This document shows, one piece after another, positions 19,375 through 29,781 of a stretch of DNA of 64,000 nucleotides. The DNA is from Piscibacillus salipiscarius JCM 13188 (GTDB taxonomy: Bacteria > Bacillota > Bacilli > Bacillales > Alkalibacillaceae). The notes below the pieces were generated by a model. That model was not told the origin of the DNA. It saw only the letters and a list, made by a program, of their open reading frames with translations, and made no database searches. Location of the stretch: contig NZ_BBCD01000012.1 of assembly GCF_001311865.1 (NCBI RefSeq), positions 26,731 through 90,730 on the forward strand. Reading direction: 5' to 3'. The position numbers and the translations under genes were made by a program. Each line of letters begins with the position of its first letter. The first letter of the stretch is position 1.

Positions 19375-20118
19375 TTACATATTCAAAGTCCCGCCATCGA
19401 CAACAAGTGTTTCTCCAGTAATAAACGAAGCTTCATCTGATGCTAAAAATAATACGGCATTCGCAATCTCCTCGGCTTTCCCAACTCTTCTTAAAGCATT
19501 AGCCGTTGATAAAACCGGCCATTTGTCAGTTTCCTTCCAGTTCTCAACCATTTGCGTGTCAATCACACCTGGAGCGACTGCATTAATTCTAATATTCTTT
19601 CTGCCAAACTCTGTTGCAGCTGTCTTAGTTAATGTGATTACACTTCCTTTTGAAGCTGAATAGGCTGACACCAGTTTCTGACCTTTGATTCCAGCAATAC
19701 TAGCTGTGTTCACAATCGAAGCACCTTCGCTCATATGAGGAATAACATATTTCATTCCATAAAAAACACCATTAATATTTATATTGAACACACGTTGCCA
19801 ATCATCTATTGATACATCTGGTAGTTTCATCTCTTGACTTCCTACACCAGCATTATTAAATAAAATATCAATCTTTCCATAGGCTTTTAAACAATCATCA
19901 ACCATTCTCTCTACATCAGATGAGTTAGACATATCACATTTAGAAAATACGGATTCCCCGCCGTATTCAATTACTAGCCTAGCTGTTTCCTTTACTTCTT
20001 CTTCATTAACATCTGCAACTAGCACTTTTGCTCCTTCCTGCGCAAATCGTATGGCCGTGGCCCTACCAATTCCGCCCCCACCACCTGTTATAATAGCTAC
20101 TTTATTAATTAAACGCAT
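19375..20118 (-). CDS. Short-chain dehydrogenase/reductase
   Basis: Classical SDR of 247 residues: NAD(P)-binding GGGGGIGRATA, the D in VADVNEEEV that favours NAD, NNAGVG, catalytic Ser in VNTASIAG and YSASKGSV with the Tyr-X3-Lys pair, and the C-terminal FITGETLVVDGG. The likely role is oxidation of a secondary alcohol or 3-hydroxyacyl intermediate; the exact substrate is unknown. It follows the MDR gene but a terminator at 20148-20169 separates them, so it probably has its own promoter. RBS AAGGAGAGG before the ATG at 20118. Confidence 0.88.
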   Translation of the reverse strand: MRLINKVAIITGGGGGIGRATAIRFAQEGAKVLVADVNEEEVKETARLVIEYGGESVFSKCDMSNSSDVERMVDDCLKAYGKIDILFNNAGVGSQEMKLPDVSIDDWQRVFNININGVFYGMKYVIPHMSEGASIVNTASIAGIKGQKLVSAYSASKGSVITLTKTAATEFGRKNIRINAVAPGVIDTQMVENWKETDKWPVLSTANALRRVGKAEEIANAVLFLASDEASFITGETLVVDGGTLNM

Positions 20119-20147
20119 ACTGTAACCTCTCCTTAAGTTTAAAAATT

Positions 20148-20169
20148 GAGACCCAAGAACTTGGGCCTC
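20148..20169 (-). terminator. Terminator closing the acyl-CoA ligase operon
   Basis: GAGaCCCAAG / CTTGGGcCTC stem with a two-base loop; followed on the minus strand by AATTTTTAAA. Confidence 0.7.
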
Positions 20170-20177
20170 ACCATATT

Positions 20178-21156
20178 TTATGGAATTGCTATTAACTTCC
20201 CATACGACTTCCGTTCGCCTAACACTTCTAATGCATTTGGGACATCCTCAAGTGGGTATTCGTTATAAATCAACGGACGAAAATCTCCTTTGTGATATAA
20301 ATCCATTAAGTGATCGTGAATCCTTCTTACTTCCTGAGGATTTCTTTTTGCAAACAGTCCCCAGTGAACCCCAACTATAGAATAGTTTTTAACTAAGGCA
20401 TGATTAACAGCAACTTCTGGTATTCGACCCCCAGCAAAACCTATGACTAATAACCGTCCATCAAAGGCGATGCATTTTTTCGACCGATCAAAAACATCCG
20501 CACCAACTGGGTCAAAAATAACATTTGCACCCTCACCATTCGTTACGTCTTTAACGACCGAAACAAAATCATCCTTATTATAGTCAACGACCACATCTGC
20601 TCCTAGATCTTCACAAACCTTTACTTTCTCAGGGCCACCTGCTGTCGCAATGACTTTAGCACCTTTCGCTTTACCTAATTGAATGGCTGCAGAGCCAACA
20701 CCACCCGCTCCTGCGTGAACTAATAGGACTTCTTCCTTTTGAAGTTGACTACGGTAAAACAAAGCATAATAGGCAGTTTGGTAAGTGATAAACATACCCG
20801 CTGCTTCACTTGCAGACATTGAATCTGGTACAACATAGACAGATTCTTCAGGCGCTACAACAAACTCTGATAAACCACCTTCTGGTAACCCAGGTGTTGC
20901 TAGTACCTTTTGCCCTACTTCTAATTTAGATCCTTCTCCCACTTCACGAACAATTCCGGATATCTCAGACCCCGGGGTAAAAGGAAGTGGCGGCTTTTCC
21001 TGATACTTCCCTTGGCATAATAAAATATCAAAAAGTTAAGAGAGGCTGCTTCCACCTCTATTAAAACCTTTCCTTTTTCACACTTGGTTGATCAACCTCC
21101 TGAAGTTCTAAAGCATCTTTTGGATTCCCTAGTTTTGTCACTTTCCAGCTTCGCAT
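20178..21156 (-). CDS. NADPH:quinone / enoyl reductase of the MDR family (two frameshifts)
   Basis: Zinc-independent medium-chain dehydrogenase/reductase of about 326 residues, quinone-oxidoreductase (QOR) type. The cofactor-binding AGAGGVGSAAIQLGKAKGAKVIATAG and the DVVVDYN and GFAGGRIPEVAVNHALVKNY-type segments are clear. The N-terminal 70 residues are broken at about 21077 (A5 for A6) and 21034 (T5 for T6); restored they read MRSWKVTKLGNPKDALELQEV from ATG 21156 behind GAGGAAC. Last gene of the operon that starts at 27076, just ahead of its terminator. It may reduce an enoyl-CoA or quinone produced by the neighbouring acyl-CoA chemistry. Confidence 0.87.
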
Positions 21157-21177
21157 ATACGTTCCTCCTCTATCACT

Positions 21178-22712
21178 CTAAAATCCTGTTGGCCAGTTTG
21201 CCAATTTTCTTTCACTAATTGAGCCCTTTTTCGAGCAAGAAAACTCAAGTGTTTGACTGATGAACTTACGAGTTTCTCTTGGGTCAATAATGTCATCTAT
21301 TAAATATTTTCCAGCTGCTTTTTCAGGTGAACTATCAAAGCCCCAAAGCTTTAGAAGCTCTTGGCGTTCCTTTTTTACATCATCCGCTTTCTGTAATTCA
21401 CGACCATACACAACGTTAATCCCCACCTCAGGACCTGTGAAATTAATTTCTGCTGTCGGCCATGCGACGACAAAGTCAGCTCCCATTCCTGGTCCGCACA
21501 TATTTCCATAAGCAGCTCCGATGCTCTTCCTAATAACAATGGATATTTTAGGAACGGTTGATTGAGCAAGAGCTTGGTTCCACATCATAATCTTAGTAGG
21601 GATTTTATGTTTTTCTGCCTCACTAGAGACTCTAAAGCCAGGAATATCATGTAAAAATATGAGCGGAATGTGGTAAGAATCACATAAACAGATAAAGTCA
21701 GTTGCTTTATCGCATTCTTTAGGACCTGCTGAACCTGCGAATTGCATGGGTTGATTTGCAATAATTCCAACGACTCTGCCGTTTATTCTAGTTAGACAGG
21801 TTAATAACGCCTTTCCAAATGTTGGTTTTAATTCAAAATAGTCACCATCATCAGCAATTAATTCGATAACTTTTTCATGTCATATGCACGCGTTCTCCTG
21901 GTAGGTACAATTTCTGTTACCTCATCTATGACACGCTGCGGATGATCGTTAGTAGGTTGCTTGTAAGGTTCAATACCTGAATGCTGGGGCACATAACTTA
22001 AAAATTGTTTAATCTGTTCAATTGCTTCTTCTTCTGTTTCAGCAAATTGATCAACCTGTCCAGTGTATTCGGCATGAACTTCCCAGCCGCCCAATTCTTC
22101 ATTAGTCACTTTTTCTCCTGTTGCCACTTCTAACATTCTAGGACCTGCAACTGCCATAGAAGTACCCTTTACCTGAGTTACAAAATCAGATGAAACGGCA
22201 GTCCAAGTCGGTCCACCAAAGCTATCCCCCAGTATTGCCGTAATCATCGGTACTGACCGGTTATGTTGTAGTAGCTCTTGAGGGAAGAGCATTTGACTAA
22301 TCCCATCAGATCCCATTCCATCTGGCATTCTTAATCCGCCGCCTTCCATTAAATTAATTAGCGGCATTCCTCTTTTTACGGCGAATTCATGAGGCTTTAG
22401 TTTTCTGAAATAAACCATACCTTCTGTTCCGGCAAACACGGTTTTATCAGATGCTTGAACCACAACCTGTCGATCATTAACTTTGGCTAGACCAGTAACC
22501 ACCCCATCACCTGCACTTTTCAGATCAGCACCAGGTTGATCTGAGTGAGCCAAGGATCCCAGCTCTAAAAACGATCCGGGATCCACAAGCAAATGAATAC
22601 GCTCTCTTGCGGTTAGGAAACCCATTTGATGTTGTTTTTCAATTTTATTTAATCCACCGCCTAATTTAGCTTGTTCCTTCTTTTCTGTTAAAACCTCTAA
22701 TTCTTTTTTCAT
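21178..22712 (-). CDS. Acyl-CoA carboxylase, carboxyltransferase subunit (one frameshift)
   Basis: Carboxyltransferase of the propionyl-CoA/methylcrotonyl-CoA carboxylase beta type, about 512 residues, which moves CO2 from carboxybiotin to an acyl-CoA. Seen: GGGLNKIEKQHQMGFLTARERI, LMEGGGLRMPDG, the C-terminal crotonase half with IPLIFLHDIPGFRVSSEAEK and GAAYGNMCGPGMGADFVVAWP. A break at about 21876 (A5 for A6) joins DMKKVIELIADDGDYFELKP once corrected. The ATG at 22712 is preferred over 22730 because of the AAGGAG site. No biotin carboxylase or carrier protein is encoded in this operon; they must come from elsewhere. Confidence 0.9.
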
Positions 22713-22747
22713 TGAAATCTCCTTACCCACATTTACTTACTGTCTAA

Positions 22748-24403
22748 TTATTCTTCTTTTAATAGTCGTCTTAGCACTTTTCCAGAGCTTGTTGCAGGAA
22801 GCTCTTCAATAAATTCAACAGAGCGAGGATACTTATAATCTGACATATAATTCTTTGCCCAGGAGATCACTTCTTCTTCTGTAATTCTTCCAATCCATTC
22901 AGGCTTTAAGACTATAAAAGCTTTAACACTTTCTCCTCTTGTGGCATCTGGAACCCCAATGCATGCGACTTGCAAAATAGCATCGTGTTCGCTCATCAAT
23001 GCCTCAACATCTTCAGGGAAGACGCTGTAACCGGATGATTTGATCATCTCTTTTACTCTTCCATTAAAATATAAGTAACCCTCTTCATCTAACTGTCCGA
23101 TATCTCCTGTGAAGACCCAACCATCACGTAAGGTCTCTTCAGTAGCCTCCGGACGGTTTAAATAACCTTTAAAGACACCTGGGCTTTTAATCACAATTTC
23201 ACCTTGTTGGCCTGGCTTAAGATCTTCCCCTGATTCAAGGTCAACAATTCTTATTTCAGTATCGTATGTTGCAATACCACATGACCCAAATTTAATGTGA
23301 TCGATTGGCATAAATGTGTCGCATGTATGAGTTTCACTTAGTCCGTAAGCTGCCTCTAATAATACACAGCCGTCAGTTAATTGTGACCATACAGAAGCAA
23401 GCTTTTCATCCACGTTCATTCCGAAACTTGTTGCGAAGTTTAACTTTAATGATGTTAGATTGCGCGTTTCAATGTTTGGATGATTAAGAATAGCTGCATT
23501 CATTGGAGCTACGGTGTAAAGTTTACTTATTTTATATTTCTCAATAGATTGAATAGCCGCCTCTGGTTCAAATCTTGTCAGTAATACGCATTCTAAAGAT
23601 TGATAGACAGGAATATTAACACCCATTACCATACCTGCAATATGACATAGTGGGGCCGTTGCAAGTGTTTGATCTGCTTCATTAACCATGTAGGCTTGTG
23701 CAGTTGCAGCTGTTTTAAATAAGGCATTGCCAAAAGTAAGCATCGCTGCCTTAGGTCTACCAGTTGTTCCTGAAGTAAATACCATTAGACCCACGTCATT
23801 CCACAAATCTATTTCAGCTGTTTCTATTAGAGGCTCAGTTGACTTAATACTAGTTACAAAATCATAAGCAGAATTTGTATTAACATTACCTGTATTTAAC
23901 TCTTTAGGTACAGGTAATGTTGGATTTCCAGGTAAATAATTCGCATAATTTGTGGTGATTACGAACTCAAGTGAAGGCGCCTTACTGCTCACATTCTTAA
24001 TTTGTGTATACAATTCTTGACCTGCAATCACGACTTTGATCTCCGCTTCATTAAGAAAATAATCAAGTTCGGATTCTTTGTACATTGGATTTAAAGGAAC
24101 CACAACTGCTCCAATCATCTGAATAGCATAATGACCAATGATATATTGCGGTGAGTTTTGCAAATAAAGAGCAACTCGGTCCCCTTTCCGAATTCCTTTT
24201 AGACTTAAAAACTCAGCTAAACGCAAAGCATCATCTGCTAACTCTTTCCAAGTGAGATTCTGTCCATAAAAAACATACCCAGACTGGTTAGGTTTTTCCA
24301 TTGCGTTCTTTAATAAATAGTCATGCAGAGGTTTCTCTCCTAAACGATAAGTTAACGTCTCAGGCACATCTTTTGGCCAGCTTTTTCTTAATAAATCTCT
24401 CAA
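22748..24403 (-). CDS. AMP-dependent acyl-CoA synthetase
   Basis: Adenylate-forming ligase of 551 residues that activates a carboxylic acid to its CoA thioester. Seen: the ATP-binding loop VFTSGTTGRPKAAM, YGLSETHT, the hinge segment GWVFTGDIGQLDEEGYLYF and C-terminal catalytic Lys in LPATSSGKVLRR. The long N-terminal half resembles medium/long-chain or aryl-CoA ligases; the chain length cannot be decided from sequence alone. It is 18 bases behind the phosphotriesterase-like gene and 35 bases ahead of the carboxyltransferase in the operon. Frame intact. Confidence 0.9.
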   Translation of the reverse strand: MRDLLRKSWPKDVPETLTYRLGEKPLHDYLLKNAMEKPNQSGYVFYGQNLTWKELADDALRLAEFLSLKGIRKGDRVALYLQNSPQYIIGHYAIQMIGAVVVPLNPMYKESELDYFLNEAEIKVVIAGQELYTQIKNVSSKAPSLEFVITTNYANYLPGNPTLPVPKELNTGNVNTNSAYDFVTSIKSTEPLIETAEIDLWNDVGLMVFTSGTTGRPKAAMLTFGNALFKTAATAQAYMVNEADQTLATAPLCHIAGMVMGVNIPVYQSLECVLLTRFEPEAAIQSIEKYKISKLYTVAPMNAAILNHPNIETRNLTSLKLNFATSFGMNVDEKLASVWSQLTDGCVLLEAAYGLSETHTCDTFMPIDHIKFGSCGIATYDTEIRIVDLESGEDLKPGQQGEIVIKSPGVFKGYLNRPEATEETLRDGWVFTGDIGQLDEEGYLYFNGRVKEMIKSSGYSVFPEDVEALMSEHDAILQVACIGVPDATRGESVKAFIVLKPEWIGRITEEEVISWAKNYMSDYKYPRSVEFIEELPATSSGKVLRRLLKEE

Positions 24404-24421
24404 TCCGCTCCCTCCTACTTT

Positions 24422-25401
24422 TTATTTCACTAAACTACTAACCTCATTTAAATAAAACAATTGATCTATATCCTCATCTGATATTCCACGCTCTTTAAGC
24501 TGAGGTACAATATTTTCGAAAATATGCGTTGGGTGCCAGTTGGCAACTAACATAGCAACTTGTTCATCCATCTCTAGAGGACGTCCCATCCAATGTGTGA
24601 TCGAATCATGTGATAACATAATTTGGCCAGCGTACCCATCCTCAAACAACTGGACAATCGTTTCCACTCGCTCATCATCCGTAGGTGCACCAACCATTTT
24701 TGTAGGCCGAATCGATCAAAGCCAATTTTCACACCGTATTTCATTGTTTCTTTATGATAGTCAGGGTTCGTATTGCCACACATATGTCCGATGACAATTT
24801 TATCTGGATTAACACCTAACTCCGTTAAAAGCTTCGCCTGCTCTGGCCCCATAGTCCCTTCTTGTGTATGTGTGATGATTCGAATTCCGGTTTCTTTATG
24901 GACTTTTGCGGCGGCTTCAAAAAACATTCGTTCATAAGGGGTAATGGTATCTTTACTTGTCGCAAGTTTAATATAACCAGGGCGTATGCCGGTCTCACCA
25001 ATTCCACCTGTAATTTCCTCATAGAACATCTCATAAATATCTTTCTCAGCTGTCCCTAACGACTGACGGAACTTAAAGTACGGGGTGGCCCCCTCACCTT
25101 CGTAGTAATAACCCGTAGAACAGATAATTTGTAAGCCAGTTTCCTCTGAAATCGCTTTCAAAACTTCCGGGTTTCGACCACACTCATTTGGTGTCGGATC
25201 AACGACTGTTTGAACTCCAAATTGCTGAACTGCTTTAGCTGCTTGAACTCCTGCATCAATGGCATCAAGTTCATTAAACCTACCTAACGTGATATCCCCT
25301 TGAAAACCTGGATATCCAAAAACAAAATGCTCATGAATAAGTGTCTTCCCCATCTTCTCAACTGGAATCTTACCTGTTACCGTTTCAATCCATTCACCCA
25401 T
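24422..25401 (-). CDS. Phosphotriesterase-family metal-dependent hydrolase (one frameshift)
   Basis: Amidohydrolase-fold enzyme of about 326 residues. All expected metal ligands are visible: His23 and His25 in LIHEHFVFGY, the carboxylated Lys in GYIKLATSK, His in RIITHTQEG and VIGHMCGNTNPDY, and the Asp in MLSHDSITHW. Family members act as lactonases, esterases or phosphotriesterases; embedded between two acyl-CoA ligases it more likely opens a lactone or ester so that the acid can be activated. Frame break near 24695 (A5 for A6, restoring LQKMVGAPTDDE). The ATG at 25401 lies behind AAAGGATG. Confidence 0.88.
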
Positions 25402-25423
25402 CTACATTCATCCTTTCTAATTT

Positions 25424-27076
25424 TTAGCTGTTCTTTTGTAACTCGCGCCAAAGAATTTTCCCACTACTTGTTGTAGGAAACTCTTCTTTGAATTCTACGA
25501 TTCTAGGATATTTGTAAGCTGCCATTTGGTCTTTAGACCAATTGATCAAATCTCCTTCGTCTACTTCCCCTTTATAATTTTCTTTTAGAATCACAAACGC
25601 TTTAACTGTTTCGCCTCGTTTTTCATCAGGCGCACTGACCACACACGCTTGCTGAACAGCTGGATGCTTATATAAAATGGATTCTACCTCAGTCGGCCAC
25701 ACTTTATATCCAGACGCATTAATCATTCGCTTAAGACGGTCGACTATGAAGAAGTAACCATCTTCATCCATTTTGACGATATCTCCTGTTCTGAAAAATG
25801 ACTTACCATCTAACGTAATAAATGACTTTTCATTTTCTTCATCACGCTGGAAATACCCTTTGAAAACTTGCGGTCCATTAACGACTAGCTCACCTTCTTC
25901 ATTTGCCCCTAACTCTTCTCCACTCTCAAGGTCTATCACTCTAGCATCAACATCAAAAGAAGGAATGCCTAAACACTGTAATTTAGGACGATCTGGGGGA
26001 TTAAAGTGAGTATGAGAAATGGTTTCTGATAACCCATAACCTTCCACAAACCTTAGTCCAGTTCGGTTATATAGGTCTTCACCCACAGCTTCAGGTAAAG
26101 GTGCTCCTCCTCCACCAATTTGAGTAAGAGAAGAAATATCGTAGTTTTCTAAATTTGGATTAGAGAGAAAATCGATTAACATGGTACTAATATTAATCCA
26201 ATGATTACATCCAAATTCCTCAATGGCTTTTGCTGCATTTTCACGATTCCAGCGAGTTAGGATAACTAGCGTCCCACCAGCATAAATAGGTGTTAAAGCA
26301 CTATGAACTAAACCCGTCACATGGAAAAGAGGCAGTGTCGTTAACGTAACCGTATCTGCCGTCATGTTCATCCAGTGAGCGGCTCCGACTGTATTTGCTT
26401 GTACCGTTCGATTCGTGTGAATACAACCTTTTGGAAGGCCTGTCGTGCCAGAGGTGTAAGGAATGACAGCAACATCATTCTCTTTGCCGTTAAATTCAGT
26501 AGCCTTTTTCTCAGCTTGCATTGCTTCATGCCAAGAGATTACTTCTATATTCGTTTGACGTGGTTCAGTAACAAGTGAAGGTAGTTCAAGTGAAGTGTTT
26601 GACTGATTAATATAATCAGAGTAAGTAGCAACGATTAACTCGCTTAATAAGTGAGATTCTTTAAGAGGCAATACTTTATTAATTAATTCTTGTCCAACGA
26701 TCCCATGATTAATACCGCAGTCTTTGACGTAAAATTCCAAATCCTCCGTTACACTCATTGGATTAATGGGAACAACAACAGCACGAAGACGTAATATAGC
26801 AAAAAAACTAATCAAAAATTGAGGTGAATTTTGTATAAACAATAAGACTTTGTCCTGCTTTTGAATTCCTAACTCATGCTCCAAGTACCCTGCCAGCTTC
26901 TGGGCTTCAGAATAAATCTCTTCGTAAGTATACGAAGCCCCATAATACTGCATAGCCACTTTGTCTGGATACTTTCTCGTTGTCATCTCCAAATCTTCAA
27001 AAAGCGTTGTCTTAGGGACTGTTAATGACTTCGGCAACCTTGCTGGCCAAAATTCAAAGTGTTTCGTATTGTTCAT
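25424..27076 (-). CDS. Long-chain fatty-acid--CoA ligase
   Basis: AMP-forming acyl-CoA ligase of about 550 residues, first gene of the operon. Motifs: PYTSGTTGLPKGCIH (ATP loop), GYGLSETISHTHFN, RTGDIVKMDEDGYFF and the C-terminal TTSSGKILWREL with its catalytic Lys. The ATG at 27076 follows AAAGGAGTT; the upstream ATG at 27094 lacks spacing. It is about 41 percent similar by eye in layout to the second ligase at 22748, so the two are probably paralogues with different substrates (the similarity is a visual impression, not a computed value). The promoter region carries two identical-pattern operators. Confidence 0.9.
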   Translation of the reverse strand: MNNTKHFEFWPARLPKSLTVPKTTLFEDLEMTTRKYPDKVAMQYYGASYTYEEIYSEAQKLAGYLEHELGIQKQDKVLLFIQNSPQFLISFFAILRLRAVVVPINPMSVTEDLEFYVKDCGINHGIVGQELINKVLPLKESHLLSELIVATYSDYINQSNTSLELPSLVTEPRQTNIEVISWHEAMQAEKKATEFNGKENDVAVIPYTSGTTGLPKGCIHTNRTVQANTVGAAHWMNMTADTVTLTTLPLFHVTGLVHSALTPIYAGGTLVILTRWNRENAAKAIEEFGCNHWINISTMLIDFLSNPNLENYDISSLTQIGGGGAPLPEAVGEDLYNRTGLRFVEGYGLSETISHTHFNPPDRPKLQCLGIPSFDVDARVIDLESGEELGANEEGELVVNGPQVFKGYFQRDEENEKSFITLDGKSFFRTGDIVKMDEDGYFFIVDRLKRMINASGYKVWPTEVESILYKHPAVQQACVVSAPDEKRGETVKAFVILKENYKGEVDEGDLINWSKDQMAAYKYPRIVEFKEEFPTTSSGKILWRELQKNS

Positions 27077-27108
27077 AAAACTAACTCCTTTCATAGAATA
27101 TTAAACGA

Positions 27109-27128
27109 CATACCAACCAGTAAGTATG
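27109..27128. promoter_or_regulatory. TetR-type operator, proximal copy
   Basis: CATACCAACCAGTAAGTATG: pattern CATAC-nn-AC-CA-GT-nn-GTATG, 33 bases upstream of the ligase start codon. It shares all fixed positions with the copy at 27174-27193. Confidence 0.7.
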
Positions 27129-27173
27129 AAAAGGTGAAAATGATCTTGAAAAGTTCTCTACTATATATTTTAG

Positions 27174-27193
27174 CATACGTACCAGTTAGTATG
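27174..27193. promoter_or_regulatory. TetR-type operator, distal copy
   Basis: CATACGTACCAGTTAGTATG: the same CATACnnACCAGTnnGTATG pattern, starting 65 bases from the proximal copy. The intervening 45 bases include TAAAATATATAG, which can hold the -10 region, so the two sites flank the promoter. No TetR gene is in this window. Confidence 0.7.
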
Positions 27194-27292
27194 TTCAGAA
27201 TTTTTAATATATTATAACAAACTAGCAAAGTATGAATCAATATGAAAAATCAGTTACCCAACTAGATTTGCATTTTGACGCAGCTAAAAAAT

Positions 27293-27337
27293 GAAGACGA
27301 ATTTTAGGGAGTAAATTAACCCCTAATATTCGTCTTC
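27293..27337 (-). terminator. Terminator of the DUF6230-DUF6114-coiled-coil operon
   Basis: Arms GAAGACGAATTTTAGGG and CCCCTAATATTCGTCTTC with a loop of about 10 bases; on the minus strand the stem is followed by ATTTTTT. Confidence 0.75.
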
Positions 27338-27394
27338 TTCTAGGTCAAGACATGTTTTGTCCTGGCCTCTTTAATATATTCTATTTCAGTCTAT

Positions 27395-29273
27395 TTAATT
27401 ACAAAATAACGGAAGACCTAATAATTTAAAGCACTCTTTATCTTCTTCCTCTTCCTCATTTTCTTGACCATCATCAGTTTGATTGTCTTCATCAGATTCT
27501 TCGTTATCCTCTGGTTGGTTTTTTCTTGAGGGGATTCATCTGACTCTTTGTTTTGGTCTGAGTTTACCGGATTTGTGATTTTTTCTTTAGTATCATCTAT
27601 AATATCTTTAGTGTCATCAACTATATCTTTCGCTTTATTCGTCGTTTCATCGTTTTTCGTTTCTTCATTCTTCGATTCCTCATTAGTTTGACGGTCTTTT
27701 TTCCTCAACCTCAGTAATACCATTAATTTTCTTCTCTACTGTTGCAATATCTTTTGTAACGGATTCTACTTCTTTTAATAAAGTCATCGATTGATCGGAT
27801 AATTTTGATGTCTAGTTTCTGTTTTATTAAATTCTTCAATGAATGCTTCTAGTTCTTTGACCAACTCTGTTTGATTAATGATACGTGCTTGAGAATCTCC
27901 GTATTTCTCATAAATTAATTGGATAAGCGTATAATACGTTTCACCTTTCTTTTGGTCCTTTGCTTTCTGAATAAAGGATTCGTACTTATCCATCCGTTCT
28001 TTTATCGAATCAATTTCAGATGACACTTGATTCATCAACTTAACCAACGTGCTCGTGTTTTGATATAAAGAATCATATTGATTCTGCACATCATTAGAAA
28101 GTGATTTTAATTTTGTTCCTAATTTACCCTCATTAGACTTGAGTAATTGATCAATTTTATTATGTGACTGATCAATCTCATTTAAGTAATTGCGATTCTG
28201 AATTTGACTGTATAAGTTATTGGCTTTATCTAATAATGTTTGAAGATTATTTAGACGTTCTTGATCTTTCTCATAGTCGTTTTTCGTTTCATTTATTTCC
28301 TTTTGTTCCTCAATTAAACTTTTCGTGGTAGTAGCATTTTGATCAATTTCTGGTAGGTTTTTCAGTTGATCTAGTTTAGATTCTGAAGAACTTTGGCTAA
28401 CTTTTATGTCACACTCTTCCTTATAACATGTTTTAATCTCCGTATCTGGAAGGCTAATATTCTCTACACTTTGTTCGACTACTTTCATGGTGACGTCTTC
28501 TAAACAAACATCGACATATAGCGGTCCCAGATTAATACCATCCAATAAGGCAAAATAGGTTCAGGCTGAACGGCATTTAAGATTTGATTTAAACCAACAT
28601 TGACTCCTAACACGTCCATTAGTTCAGCTATTTCTTGTTTGGTAAATGGATTAGACAAATCAACATTAGGTTCATACCCTTTTTCTCTTAATAGTTCTGT
28701 CAACAGCTCTAGTGATTCTGTAAGTGGTAAATCACCAGTCGTGTTAAAAAACTCTTCATAATCAATATCTGGACCATTTGCTTGACTCAATAATTTAATT
28801 AAATCATACCCCATGGTTTCAGATGCTGACTTGATTTGATTTAATGATGTATTTTTTAAAACTTGCTCTAAGTTCCCATTATTAAAGACAGATAACACAT
28901 CAACCCCGCAAAAGCCACCTATTTCTGGAAAAGAATGACCAGCTGTGGTTGCCTTTAAATTTTTAACAGGAACAGGGCCTTCAGAGGTAATTTGCGTCGT
29001 CATAGGACCACTTGGTGTGCCCAGTTTGCTGACGATCGTGAGTCCTTCAATCGTACCTGAACGAATATCAATTTTCCCAAGTGCTGCCCCTAGTAAGTTC
29101 ATTTCACCTTCTACTTTTTCCGAATGAATGAGAAAGCCAGAATCACCACTGTTTTCTTCACTAGCCATTGCAGGTTGCTCAGAGAAATAAGGTACAAGCA
29201 CTCCAATAATTAATACAATAATTAAACTTAATTTATACAATCGATGAAATTGGTGACGGTCTTTCATAGACAT
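27395..29273 (-). CDS. Secreted coiled-coil protein of unknown function (about four frameshifts)
   Basis: About 626 residues. An N-terminal signal peptide (basic start, hydrophobic core about 14-29, probable cut after AMA near residue 38) is followed by a globular part of about 200 residues, a long Gln/Asn/Lys coiled coil (about 285-480) and an extremely acidic Glu/Asp/Asn-rich tail that ends CFKLLGLPLFCN. Breaks lie at about 28560 (T4 for T5), 27810, 27700 (A6 for A7) and 27525 (A5 for A6). I do not recognise the family. It is the third gene of an operon with DUF6230 and DUF6114 proteins, so it probably works at the cell surface with them. Confidence 0.75.
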
Positions 29274-29299
29274 GTCTCCTAAGATACAAAATTTAGCAT

Positions 29300-29758
29300 T
29301 TAAGCTTGAGCGGTTTGAACGGACTCTAAATCGGGGTCATCATCTTTAACTGATAATTCAACCTTCTCCCATGCAACTAGGAGAGATCCACCGATGATTC
29401 CAATAATCGTACCAACGACAAATCCGCCTAACGCACCCATAATGGATAAAACAGATATAAAAATCGTCATCACACCAAATACAGTTGAGAACTGTGGAAA
29501 TATATACGATAACAAGCCAAGTATTAGCGTTAATCCTCCAAATAAATAACCTACAAACACTAATGACCCTGGTATAAAAGCAATGGCATACAAATGCGTT
29601 GGAATATATAAAATCATTAATCCTGCCAATAGCGTTAAGGTAGCTCCCCAGAAAGGTCTTTGATTACGCCATTTTTTAAATTTACCTGACTCGTTTATTT
29701 TGGAATACTTCTGTTGTAATCGCTCTTCTTTTGAGATTGATTCCTTCTTTTTAAACAT
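29300..29758 (-). CDS. DUF6114 membrane protein
   Basis: A 152-residue protein with four to five membrane segments (about 37-55, 58-78, 83-100, 105-135) between a Lys/Glu-rich N-terminus and an acidic tail. The segment RPFWGATLTLLAGLMILYIP is typical of DUF6114, a family otherwise best known from actinobacteria where it is also next to DUF6230. Function unknown. The ATG at 29758 lies behind GAAGGAGG. Middle gene of the three-gene operon. Confidence 0.82.
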   Translation of the reverse strand: MFKKKESISKEERLQQKYSKINESGKFKKWRNQRPFWGATLTLLAGLMILYIPTHLYAIAFIPGSLVFVGYLFGGLTLILGLLSYIFPQFSTVFGVMTIFISVLSIMGALGGFVVGTIIGIIGGSLLVAWEKVELSVKDDDPDLESVQTAQA

Positions 29759-29781
29759 ATAAAAGCCTCCTTCAAGATGAT

